A stretch of 28,236 nucleotides of DNA, taken from a virus. Every line of letters starts with the position of its first letter. The stretch's first letter is position 1. Below are positions 13,700-21,790 of this stretch, one piece after another. The translations under genes and the position numbers were made by a program. The notes under the pieces are model-generated. The model made no database searches, had not been told where the DNA came from, and saw nothing but the letters and a program-made list of their open reading frames with translations. The DNA lies in the IMG/VR virus record IMGVR_UViG_3300025886_002983, positions 1 to 28,236 of that record. One strand, written 5' to 3'.

Positions 13700-15403
13700 T
13701 TAACCGTCACAAGAGATACAATCAGCAGTTCTACTGCCTAAATCGCCTTTGATAACGCTATCTGTGCGGAGATAATAGAGTGTTTTAATTCCTAATTTCC
13801 ATCCTTCCATATGAACTTGATTAATCCATTTAGGAGAATCGGTAGGATCAAAACAAAGATTTAAAGATTGTGTTTGATCAATATATTTTTGCCTAATAGC
13901 TGCTTGTCTTACTAGTTCAAGTTGGTTTACTTCACTGAATGTTAAGAATACTTCTTTTTCTTCTTCAGTTAATCCCGAAATATTTTGGATTGAGCCATTT
14001 TCCGCTAAAATTTGATCCCAAATATTTTCAGTATTAAGTCCTTTGCTTTCTAATAAACATTCAAGTTCCTTATTTTTAACAATAAATGTTCCTTTAGCAC
14101 CATTAAAAGTATAAATGTTTGCTGGGATTGGTTCAATACCCGCTGAGCAGTTGTTTAAGCGGGAATTGGATACAGTAGGGGCAATAGCAAGTAAGTGAGT
14201 ATTTCTCATACCCGTACCCTTACACCATACAGGTTCGCCATATTCTTGGGCTAATTCTCTTGATGTTGCTTCTGCTTTTTGTCTAATATCACTAAATAAA
14301 GTATGAGTCCATGCTGTTGAAGCAATAGAGTTAAATGGTAATCCTTTCTTTTGAAGGAATGAATGCCAACCCATAACTCCTAAACCCAGTGCTCTACCTT
14401 TTTGAGCATGTCTATGGGTACGGATCATTGAATCCTTACCGTTTGATTTATCTATAAATTCCTGCATTACACCATCTAAAAAACGAATAGAAGTTTCTAC
14501 AACATCTGTATCTTTCCATTCATCATATTTAGCAAGATTAAGGGAAGATAAACAACAAATAAAGCTATGTTCTTCATCTGTATGAAGGGTAATCTCAGTA
14601 CAGATATTAGTCATAGTTACATCAAGATTATTCATAGCATATGCTAAAGGATTATTTTTATTAACATTATCTTTAAACATGATATAAGGTTCACCTGTTT
14701 CAACTCTAGTTTTTAGAATATCAAGCCATAATGACATAGCCTCACTGTCTCTATCCTGTAAACGACGCATAAAAGCATCATCTACTACTACACATTGGTG
14801 AAGATTAAGACACTGCCTATTAGGATCACCTTTTGGTCTTCGAATTTGCATAAATTCTTTAATATCAGGATGATTGATATCTAAATTTACTGAAGCAGCC
14901 CCCCTACGAACTGAACCTTGGTTAGTTGCTATAATTGATGAGTCATAAATTTTACACCAAGGAACTACACCTTCAGATTTACCATTTCCCGTAATAGTAG
15001 TTCCTCTAGGGCGAATTCTACTTACTGAAATCCCAACACCACCCCCAAGGGCAGTTAATTTCATAAGTTCCGCATTAGTAAGACCAATTCCACGAATTGA
15101 ATCAGGGGTATCAATCCCAAAACAACTAATAGGTAACCCACGATCTGTGCCTGTGTTAGATAATACAGGACTAGCAAGCCCAATCCAACCGTTCCAAATA
15201 TACTTAAAAAACTTGCTTTCAAGTTCTGGATGGTGTATTCTTTCTGCGATTGCTTTGGCAACCCTTCTATATGCTTTTTTAGGTGTTTCATCTGGTAGTA
15301 AATATCCTTTAGAAATTGTTGCTACACCTACTTCATCCATCCATTCCGGATAATCTTTACCCTTAACCCATTGGGTTGTATCTGCTGTTAAATTTCCATC
15401 CAT
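13700..15403 (-). CDS. nrdA: Class I ribonucleotide reductase, large (alpha) subunit
   Basis: Reduces ribonucleotide diphosphates to deoxy forms with NrdB. 567 residues, shorter than the ~760 of E. coli because the N-terminal ATP cone is absent. GLPISCFG has C94 (E. coli C225 position), TNICTE has N266, C268 and E270 (radical site N-x-C-x-E), FICCLSSLNL has C283/C284 (C462 position), and the C-terminus DCISCDG has the C-x-x-C re-reduction pair. LYYLRTDS carries the tyrosine pair for radical transfer. Without the ATP cone, overall activity control by dATP is probably lost, as in many phage enzymes. It is separated from nrdB by a methyltransferase gene. Confidence 0.95.
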   Translation of the reverse strand: MDGNLTADTTQWVKGKDYPEWMDEVGVATISKGYLLPDETPKKAYRRVAKAIAERIHHPELESKFFKYIWNGWIGLASPVLSNTGTDRGLPISCFGIDTPDSIRGIGLTNAELMKLTALGGGVGISVSRIRPRGTTITGNGKSEGVVPWCKIYDSSIIATNQGSVRRGAASVNLDINHPDIKEFMQIRRPKGDPNRQCLNLHQCVVVDDAFMRRLQDRDSEAMSLWLDILKTRVETGEPYIMFKDNVNKNNPLAYAMNNLDVTMTNICTEITLHTDEEHSFICCLSSLNLAKYDEWKDTDVVETSIRFLDGVMQEFIDKSNGKDSMIRTHRHAQKGRALGLGVMGWHSFLQKKGLPFNSIASTAWTHTLFSDIRQKAEATSRELAQEYGEPVWCKGTGMRNTHLLAIAPTVSNSRLNNCSAGIEPIPANIYTFNGAKGTFIVKNKELECLLESKGLNTENIWDQILAENGSIQNISGLTEEEKEVFLTFSEVNQLELVRQAAIRQKYIDQTQSLNLCFDPTDSPKWINQVHMEGWKLGIKTLYYLRTDSVIKGDLGSRTADCISCDG

Positions 15404-15408
15404 GATTG

Positions 15409-16032
15409 TTATTTTTTTATTGCTCCTATTTGGTATCCCTGCATTATTATATCATAAAATTCATCATAAAAATTAAAAAAAACTTGTATCCCTAACATAG
15501 GGGAACATACTACATGGGATTGTTTAGGATCTTTCCACCCATAATCATCAAATATTATCATACCTCCAGGACTCAATAATTGGTGAGAGTAATAAGCATC
15601 TACTAGGGTATCATCGGATCTATGGGAAGCATCTACGTAGATAAAATCATATTTTTTGTCTTGTTCTATTAATTTAGGAAGTTGAAGTTGGGATATGTTT
15701 TGATAAATAGTAAAATCAACTCCAGAATGAAAAGAAATATTATGTTTAAAATTATTAAAAATAAAATTATCTTGAGCTAATCTATCTTTGGTACCTTGCA
15801 TTCCACTTTCTTCCAAAGAACCTCCAAAGGTATCTATTACATCATAAGTTATATCTTTTTTTAAAAAATTATCTAATAAATACGTTGTAGCCCTTCCTTC
15901 ATAACAACCTATTTCTAGTACATTATTTATACTATGATCTTTTAAGTACTGGGGGAATAATTTTTCCCAAGTTGGTATAGCTATATCAAACCAAGTTTCT
16001 GTAAAAGTATATTTTTCAGGGTATTGGTACAT
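15409..16032 (-). CDS. Class I SAM methyltransferase (Methyltransf_24/CmcI-like) between nrdB and nrdA
   Basis: 207 residues. SAM-binding motif I is VLEIGCYEGRATTYLL (38-53), followed by YDVIDTFGGS, YDFIYVDASH (motif with D-A-S-H) and LLSPGGMIIFDDYGW. This set is typical of the Methyltransf_24 / cephalosporin-hydroxylase-like group that methylates sugars or small molecules. The substrate cannot be read from sequence. It splits the nrdB-nrdA pair with short gaps (13 and 5 bases) and is therefore co-transcribed with replication genes, an odd place for a cell-surface or sugar enzyme. A role in virion or base modification is possible but unsupported. Confidence 0.72.
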   Translation of the reverse strand: MYQYPEKYTFTETWFDIAIPTWEKLFPQYLKDHSINNVLEIGCYEGRATTYLLDNFLKKDITYDVIDTFGGSLEESGMQGTKDRLAQDNFIFNNFKHNISFHSGVDFTIYQNISQLQLPKLIEQDKKYDFIYVDASHRSDDTLVDAYYSHQLLSPGGMIIFDDYGWKDPKQSHVVCSPMLGIQVFFNFYDEFYDIIMQGYQIGAIKK

Positions 16033-16045
16033 TGTTTTTTATTTT

Positions 16046-17029
16046 TTAAAATATTGATTCGTCCCACTGTTTTGTACCTTTTGAATAATTTGTTACTCTT
16101 GAAGCAAAAAAGTCAGTGTGTTGTTTACCTGCTGATAGGCTGTCAAACCATTTCATTCTTTTAAGTGCATTTGGATCAATCCCATTAACTACACCTTCGT
16201 AACCGAGATCACCCATCTTAGTATTAACTCTATGTTTAATAAATGAGATTAAATCTTCTTTATTACATCCTTCTAAATCACCCATTTCATAAACTTTATT
16301 AATAAAATCTACTTCAAGTTGTAGTGAAAGTAAAGCAGCCTCAGTTATAGCTGTCTTAAGTTCGGGTGTTTTTAATTCAGGGTTTTCTTCGATTAAGGTT
16401 CTAAATAACCAACATCCTGCTTCGGAGTGCATTGATTCATCTCTAATGGACCATTCAACAATTTGTCCAACTCCTTTAAGTTTGTTTCGCATTTTAAACG
16501 ATAATAATATAGCGAAACTTGAAAATAGATTAACTCCTTCGGTAAAGGCCGAGAATATGGCCAAGCTCTTAGCAATTTCGTGCCAATCTTTTTCATCACC
16601 AAAACTATCCCTAACAGACATAAGGTTTTCAATTTTGGCCATCGTAGTTTCATCTTCAAGGAATTCCGAGAAGTCATCAAGTCCAAGTTCTTCATTTAAT
16701 AGTGAATATGCTTCGGCGTGTATTGTTTCCATAGCCCCAAAAGTGGTCGCCATTGCTATGATTTCTGGTTTTCTAAACCATTTAGTTACCAGTCCAGTCC
16801 AATAATCGTTTACTACTGTTTCTGTTTGAGCAAATCCTTTTAAAATTGAACCTATAATGTTTTTTTCAGTTTCGTTTAAATTTTGTTTCCAATCATTTAT
16901 ATCACTCATCATTGGAACTTCAGTATGAATCCAATGTGCTTGGTGTTGTTTAAGCCAATAGTCTGAAGCTTCGGGGTATTCGAAGGGCTTATAGACTATT
17001 CTTTCTTCTTTTAAGTTTTTTTTAGACAT
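16046..17029 (-). CDS. nrdB: Class I ribonucleotide reductase, small (beta) subunit
   Basis: Di-iron radical subunit partnering NrdA. 327 residues, normal for phage NrdB. Iron ligands can be placed at E70 (QTETVVNDYW), E101 and H104 (METIHAEAY), E164 (AFTEGVN), and E198 and H201 (IRDESMHSE). The tyrosyl-radical position is Y108 in AEAYSLL (E. coli Y122), so a class Ia/b type enzyme rather than a tyrosine-lacking one. It follows the helicase gene with a 16-base gap in the replication unit. Confidence 0.95.
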   Translation of the reverse strand: MSKKNLKEERIVYKPFEYPEASDYWLKQHQAHWIHTEVPMMSDINDWKQNLNETEKNIIGSILKGFAQTETVVNDYWTGLVTKWFRKPEIIAMATTFGAMETIHAEAYSLLNEELGLDDFSEFLEDETTMAKIENLMSVRDSFGDEKDWHEIAKSLAIFSAFTEGVNLFSSFAILLSFKMRNKLKGVGQIVEWSIRDESMHSEAGCWLFRTLIEENPELKTPELKTAITEAALLSLQLEVDFINKVYEMGDLEGCNKEDLISFIKHRVNTKMGDLGYEGVVNGIDPNALKRMKWFDSLSAGKQHTDFFASRVTNYSKGTKQWDESIF

Positions 17030-17045
17030 TCTTAGTTTATTGTTT

Positions 17046-18407
17046 TTAAGTATTTAATTGAAAAAATTGCTCAGCCAAAACATCTCGATCCAAAGTATTA
17101 AGATTAGTGCCAGGGAGGGGTTGAGCAGGAAGAGGACTTTCACTATCATCAAAGTGGTGGTCTGAGACTTCAAAATGTCCTGTAGAAGTATCTGCTACCA
17201 CTGAAAATGTCATTCCATCCATTCCGTATCTGTTTTTCATAATGTGAAATCTTCCTGTTCCATTTACTTTATCCTCCTTTTTACGTGAAAGAGATATAGC
17301 AATGTCGGTAACCATCATTTTGTCATAGCTACCAGCAGCTTTATCACCCTCAATTACATTATCCTTTGCCCCTGCTCGGTTTACTTGAGAAACAGACCAA
17401 ATAGGTAGTTGTAACTCTTTAGCAAGACCTTTAGTGCTTAGATAAATATCGTCTATTTCTCCTTTTCTATCACTAACTCGTTTCTTTGATGAAAGAAGAT
17501 CTACATAATCAACAATAATTAAATCCGGAGCAAAATCTAAATCTTGACATTTTTGAATATGTGATCGAAGAGTATTAACTGTAGCCATTCCAGGTGAAAA
17601 CTCTTTAATAATTAGCTGGCCTGGAAGTTGTTCTACTACTTCGTTAATTCTTTCTCTGTTTTTAAATAGTGTATCTACTGGCTTACCTGTGAAATAGGCA
17701 TCATATCGTCGCCCTACATAATCTTCGCCAAGTTCTAAAGTATAGTGCAGTACACTATACCCCATTTTTACGGCGTATCCACCAAGAGCAACCAAAGTCC
17801 ACGACTTACCTCCTCCAGGGTTACCAAATATAAGACCAAAATCTCCGTTGCCCAGACCCCCTTGCATAAGTTCATTAAATTTGTCCCAAGGTGTAGGAAC
17901 AACTGTTCTTGCGTCTTCTCTGTAGCGAGCTTCAGTGTCTTTAAGATATTCATGTCCTAGATTTTTATCATTACCTGCTTTTAGGGCATTATCAATAAGT
18001 CCTCTAATAGATTCAAAATCACCCGAGTTAAGTAAATCTACACTATTTAAAAGTGCTTTTTTTAATTGTTGGTTTTTACAAAATGCCGAAAATTCTTTTT
18101 CAACATATTCTAAATCGGATTTTGATGATTGATAAGCTTCACGTAGTTGTTCTTTAATTGAAAGTTGTAATACTTCATTTTCAACTTTTTTCATTTCTAC
18201 TTTTAGTACCTCCATTGTAGGAGTAGTATGGTACTGTTCGTAGTAATCTAAAATATTTTTGACAACCCATCTATGTGCTTGATTATCAAAATATTCTTCA
18301 CTTAATACATCATGCATTTGTTGAAGAAACTCCTTATGCGTAAGAAGTGAAGATAGAACCTTAATTTGAAAGGCAGTGCCATAAGTAGCAAGTGAATTAA
18401 GAGTCAT
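17046..18407 (-). CDS. Replicative DNA helicase, T4 gp41/DnaB type
   Basis: Hexameric 5'-3' helicase of the replication fork. 453 residues. The N-terminal helical domain begins LATYGTAFQIKVLSSLLTH, like gp41/DnaB N-domains. The RecA-type ATPase core has Walker A GNPGGGKS (195-202) after GGLGNGDFGLIF, and Walker B LIIVDYVDLL with D300. Further motifs are LPIWSVSQVNRAG (sensor glutamine) and DIAISLSRKKED with MKNRYG near the end. It is followed by nrdB and preceded by the exonuclease gene with one base between, in the gp32-led unit. No primase is seen in the window. Confidence 0.92.
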   Translation of the reverse strand: MTLNSLATYGTAFQIKVLSSLLTHKEFLQQMHDVLSEEYFDNQAHRWVVKNILDYYEQYHTTPTMEVLKVEMKKVENEVLQLSIKEQLREAYQSSKSDLEYVEKEFSAFCKNQQLKKALLNSVDLLNSGDFESIRGLIDNALKAGNDKNLGHEYLKDTEARYREDARTVVPTPWDKFNELMQGGLGNGDFGLIFGNPGGGKSWTLVALGGYAVKMGYSVLHYTLELGEDYVGRRYDAYFTGKPVDTLFKNRERINEVVEQLPGQLIIKEFSPGMATVNTLRSHIQKCQDLDFAPDLIIVDYVDLLSSKKRVSDRKGEIDDIYLSTKGLAKELQLPIWSVSQVNRAGAKDNVIEGDKAAGSYDKMMVTDIAISLSRKKEDKVNGTGRFHIMKNRYGMDGMTFSVVADTSTGHFEVSDHHFDDSESPLPAQPLPGTNLNTLDRDVLAEQFFQLNT

Positions 18408-18408
18408 T

Positions 18409-19440
18409 TTAATATACTAATCTTGTGAATGTGTCTTTTAACCAAAATTCTGTGTTTTTAATGTGATGGTTTAATCCATCTTCACTATATAAACTCATAA
18501 ATTCTAAGATACGAAGCTCATTAAGTGGATCCAATGGTAATTGAGAAAGATATTCCTTTTCTTCCTCTGAAACCATAGGAGTTTCTAGGTCCATAATTTT
18601 TTTAGTATTAATTAATCTTTCCCAATCTTGAACTACCCTAGCAAACACTACACTATCTTTTAAACGTTCTACACTTAAATCATATAATCTATCAAAAGGC
18701 ATAGCACCATCTGCTAACTCAGGAAATCTTTTAAGTACTCCTTTTTTACCCAGACCTTTAATTCCTGGTATTTTATCAGAGGCGTCTCCTAATAAAACTT
18801 TATAATGAATGAAGTTTTCGGGAACAATTCCAAATTTTTCTTTTACAGTAGCAACATCATAAAATTCTCTTTCTATGGGACGATAAACTGTAATGTTTTT
18901 ATCTACTAATTGAAGGAAATCTCTATCACTGGAAACGATATATGATTTTGAATTAAATCTTTTAGACATATCCTTAGCCATGTAAGCTATAATATCATCT
19001 GCTTCTAATTTATCAATGGATACTACATTAACTGGTAGGCATTTTAGGTATTGAATAAGTCTTATAATTTGATCTACTTTAGAATCATTTTCTTCGTCAA
19101 TATTATCAAATGCATCCCAATTAGTAATACGATTGGTATGTCTTCCAGATTTGTATTCGGGAAGTAGGTACCTCCTATTAGTGGAGGCACCTACCCCATC
19201 GAATACAACGTACATGGCAGTTGGTTGGATTTGATTTATAAGAGCACCTAAAGAACGGAGAAAGCCTGCTAAGCCTCCTATGTGGTTACCGCTCCCGTTT
19301 ATAAAATTTAGTACGGCAAAGTTTCTCAAAAATAAATTGAGACCATCTATAAAAATAACTCTATCGTGTTGCCCGGGTTTAACAGAACTTTCCCCTTGCT
19401 CAATGTTATTGAGCATCTTTAAGTAATCTTTTTTAATCAT
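18409..19440 (-). CDS. 5'-3' exonuclease / flap nuclease (T4 RNase H type)
   Basis: 343 residues, PIN/FEN fold with helix-hairpin-helix domain. IFIDGLNLFLRNF (D32), MYVVFDGVG, then YLLPEYKSGR (the Y-K-x-x-R motif), LEADDIIAYMAKD (acidic metal ligands), IVSSDRDFLQLVD (S-x-D-x-D) and LLGDASDKIPGIKGLGKKGV (G-D-x-S-D-x-I-P-G-I and HhH) are all in order. In T4 this activity removes RNA primers. The gene overlaps uvsX by one base. Confidence 0.93.
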   Translation of the reverse strand: MIKKDYLKMLNNIEQGESSVKPGQHDRVIFIDGLNLFLRNFAVLNFINGSGNHIGGLAGFLRSLGALINQIQPTAMYVVFDGVGASTNRRYLLPEYKSGRHTNRITNWDAFDNIDEENDSKVDQIIRLIQYLKCLPVNVVSIDKLEADDIIAYMAKDMSKRFNSKSYIVSSDRDFLQLVDKNITVYRPIEREFYDVATVKEKFGIVPENFIHYKVLLGDASDKIPGIKGLGKKGVLKRFPELADGAMPFDRLYDLSVERLKDSVVFARVVQDWERLINTKKIMDLETPMVSEEEKEYLSQLPLDPLNELRILEFMSLYSEDGLNHHIKNTEFWLKDTFTRLVY

Positions 19441-20519
19441 TATTCGGGTTCTTTTTCGAAGTGTGAAATTTCGTGTACTTCTTGATCTTCAGATATAATA
19501 TCAAAATCAGTACCTCCTAAAATCTGGGCCCATGCTTGGGCATGGTCAGATTTATATTGTTTGATTTCTTTATCATCATCATTAATAAACCCGTGGGGTG
19601 TCATAACAATTTTACCCCTTGTAGTAACTCCATTAATGTGGTTTTTATCAATTTGTAGATTAGTACGCTTAGCAAATTCTACCTGCTTGCCATCTTTAAT
19701 TGCTTTAATTTTAGATGTACCAGCATTCATAATATTACCAAATGTTACTACAAATGTTGAATCAAACCACATAGCATATCCACCCTTATTCATCAATTTG
19801 GGTTGACCCATAGGAGATTCTGCTTTTGCAGTCCAAACCTTATTAATACAAACTAGAGTGTTAGTATAAGGGCTACTTTCTTTACGTGAAAGAGTAATAC
19901 GTTGATTTACGTTATTACCAAATTGTGTAGACATCGCACCCGCATTCCACTCATTATTATTTTTATTAGACTTGATGGACATTTCGCAAGGCACTGAACC
20001 AATTGAATCCCATAAGAATAACAAATCATAAGGTAGGTCACCTTTCTTTTGTTCATCTAATAAATCTAAAATAAAGGCAGCTACGTCTTCAATTGAATTA
20101 ATAGTTTCTCTATCTACATAAATAAATTGCCCACTATAGTTTAGAATTTCACCAGTCTCTTCATCGACTTCGGTTTCAAGTTCTAATCCCATCTGTTGGG
20201 CATGTTCCCAACTCCATTTCATCTCAGTAATAATAAATACTGGAAGGATTTTACGCTTCTGGGCTGCAACTGCTGTTTCAATCAAAGCAGTTGTTTTGCC
20301 AGTGTCCGAGTGTCCTCTAAGTAAAACAATATGTCCTTGAGGAATCCCAGGAATTGAAGTTACATCTTGAAATGCTTTAGAAAGTGGGATCCATTGTTGA
20401 TCCTTAAACTTAACATTAGAGTTAAGCATTTTCTTTTCCTTAAACTTTGCAAGATCAAAGTTAGACTTCAATTCCTGGGAGACAGCAGCTGTTAATGATG
20501 CTTTCTTTCCTCTAGGCAT
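19440..20519 (-). CDS. uvsX: UvsX/RecA-type recombinase
   Basis: ATP-dependent strand-exchange protein for recombination-dependent replication and repair. 359 residues. Walker A is GHSDTGKTT (69-77), Walker B is YDLLFLWDSIGSVP with D171, and VFIITEMKWSWEH precedes. It contains no cysteine-based metal site. The C-terminus is acidic and disordered (ISEDQEVHEISHFEKEPE). Its position directly after the gp32-like gene and before the exonuclease and helicase, with one-base overlaps, is a compact replication/recombination module. Confidence 0.9.
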   Translation of the reverse strand: MPRGKKASLTAAVSQELKSNFDLAKFKEKKMLNSNVKFKDQQWIPLSKAFQDVTSIPGIPQGHIVLLRGHSDTGKTTALIETAVAAQKRKILPVFIITEMKWSWEHAQQMGLELETEVDEETGEILNYSGQFIYVDRETINSIEDVAAFILDLLDEQKKGDLPYDLLFLWDSIGSVPCEMSIKSNKNNNEWNAGAMSTQFGNNVNQRITLSRKESSPYTNTLVCINKVWTAKAESPMGQPKLMNKGGYAMWFDSTFVVTFGNIMNAGTSKIKAIKDGKQVEFAKRTNLQIDKNHINGVTTRGKIVMTPHGFINDDDKEIKQYKSDHAQAWAQILGGTDFDIISEDQEVHEISHFEKEPE

Positions 20520-21316
20520 TAGCTGAACAATTCATCAAATTTATCAACTTTGCTTTCTTTTTGGGGAGCCTTCACTGCATAATTATTTTGAGACCCCCCT
20601 TTATCAAAAGGGAGATCAGACTTATCTTCGTCAATAATGTCTCCTTCTTGAGCATCTTCAGGAGTCAAGAACTTCTGAAGGTTTTCTTTCATTTCCTCAA
20701 ATGAGTAACGCTTAAATACCTCAGTTGGGTTCTTTTGATCTTCCAACCACTTTTGAATTTGATCAGCATCACCAAGTGGGGTTTGCTTAGTCTTAACACG
20801 AACAGAAGACTTGTTGTAAGCAGTACCTGTAACGTCAGGACCTACTGTGTCTACAGTGATGTCACGACCTTGGTGGATGTCAGTGTAATCACCGATATCA
20901 TCATCATCAGCGAGTGAAAGGAATTCGAGGTAAGTATTCTTACCAAACTGCCAAAGCTTAACACCTTGTTCTTCTTCTCCACGTACAATCACTGGAACAA
21001 ACACACGCATTTTAGGATCAAGTTGTTTGGCTAAACGCCAGTTTTCTTTATCGCTAGTAGTACGAAGTTGTTTCGCAAACTCAGCGATTGGATCCTTTTC
21101 ACCATAATTAATAGGTGAAATCATTGTGCGTTCTCCAATTCCGTAGTGAAAATACACTTCCGTGAAAGGATTAGCTTTGTTAAACTTGTTGGGTACAATA
21201 CGAATTACCTGTTTACCAACACTCGGTTTCCAAAACAAACTAGTGCTGTTTTGATTGCCTCCCTTGTTTGTTTGCTGTAGGGAGTTCAGCTTACTGCGAA
21301 TTGCATTTAAATCCAT
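20519..21316 (-). CDS. T4 gp32-like single-stranded DNA-binding protein, zinc motif lost
   Basis: 265 residues. The N-terminal basic/polar region (AIRSKLNSLQQTNKG) would serve cooperative self-binding. The OB-type core includes FWKPSVGKQVIRIVP, FTEVYFHYGIG, MRVFVPVIVRGEE and VKLWQFGKNTYLEFLSL, and the tail is acidic (KVDKFDELFS), as in gp32. T4 gp32 holds zinc through three cysteines and one histidine; here the whole protein lacks cysteine and the matching stretch reads MISPINYGEKDPIAEF. It is the first gene of the replication unit, with the shared promoter 33 nt upstream, and its ATG has the TTATATT context. Confidence 0.88.
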   Translation of the reverse strand: MDLNAIRSKLNSLQQTNKGGNQNSTSLFWKPSVGKQVIRIVPNKFNKANPFTEVYFHYGIGERTMISPINYGEKDPIAEFAKQLRTTSDKENWRLAKQLDPKMRVFVPVIVRGEEEQGVKLWQFGKNTYLEFLSLADDDDIGDYTDIHQGRDITVDTVGPDVTGTAYNKSSVRVKTKQTPLGDADQIQKWLEDQKNPTEVFKRYSFEEMKENLQKFLTPEDAQEGDIIDEDKSDLPFDKGGSQNNYAVKAPQKESKVDKFDELFS

Positions 21317-21349
21317 AATATAACTAATTTTTAAAAATGTAACTTTTTC

Positions 21350-21381
21350 TAAATATACGAATGTAAATCTAGAAAACCAAA
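21350..21381 (-). promoter_or_regulatory. Bacteroidetes-type promoter for the gp32/replication unit
   Basis: Minus strand: TTTGG (21381-21377), 19 nt, TATATTTA (21357-21350), preceded by CG. Of the five sites it is the only one with a leader, about 25-30 nt before the gp32-like ATG at 21316. It lies in a 65-base gap without genes. A leader on an ssDNA-binding-protein message would allow translational self-control, as in T4 gp32. Confidence 0.75.
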
Positions 21382-21768
21382 TTAAAGTTCAAGAATCTGA
21401 TGGATTTTTGTTTTCAGCTGTTTTAACTCATTATGCTGGGTGAGTAGGATTGTATTACGATAATGTTGCCAATTAACTTTATATCGTATATCAACAACTC
21501 CCCCATTTAACAATTTTATTAGCTCATTTAGAGCATTTATAGTGTATAATGTGTTTGATTCTTTTTTTCTATGGACTAGTATAGTATTCGGTAAAATCTC
21601 CTCTACGCTTGACGGCTCTACATTATAAGTACAGACGTACTCATCATTACTTTTTATGTATAAAACAAAAATTTTCTTATATAGTATATCGTAGCTAGAT
21701 TTTACCTCTACCAGTGTTTTCTCCAATTCATCCTGGGTAGTAAAGGTGCAAAATAACTTATTTTTCAT
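21382..21768 (-). CDS. Protein of unknown function next to the DNA polymerase
   Basis: 128 residues, no signal peptide or membrane segment, no family recognised. It reads as a compact alpha/beta protein: LFCTFTTQDELEKTLVEVKS, KKIFVLYIKSNDEYVCTYNV, TILVHRKKESNTLYTINALN and a helical C-terminus (LTQHNELKQLKTKIHQILEL). It follows the polymerase gene by 22 bases and precedes the gp32 promoter, so it may be a polymerase-associated or regulatory factor. It does not look like T4 RegA. Real coding potential is supported by position and by an uninterrupted frame in a tightly packed region. Confidence 0.55.
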   Translation of the reverse strand: MKNKLFCTFTTQDELEKTLVEVKSSYDILYKKIFVLYIKSNDEYVCTYNVEPSSVEEILPNTILVHRKKESNTLYTINALNELIKLLNGGVVDIRYKVNWQHYRNTILLTQHNELKQLKTKIHQILEL

Positions 21769-21790
21769 TATTGTAGTTTACGTATAAATA

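Noticed and set aside
18409-18443. AATATA with CCAAA upstream of the helicase gene as a sixth promoter
   Set aside because: The distance between the elements is 25, not 19, and the site is inside the exonuclease gene.
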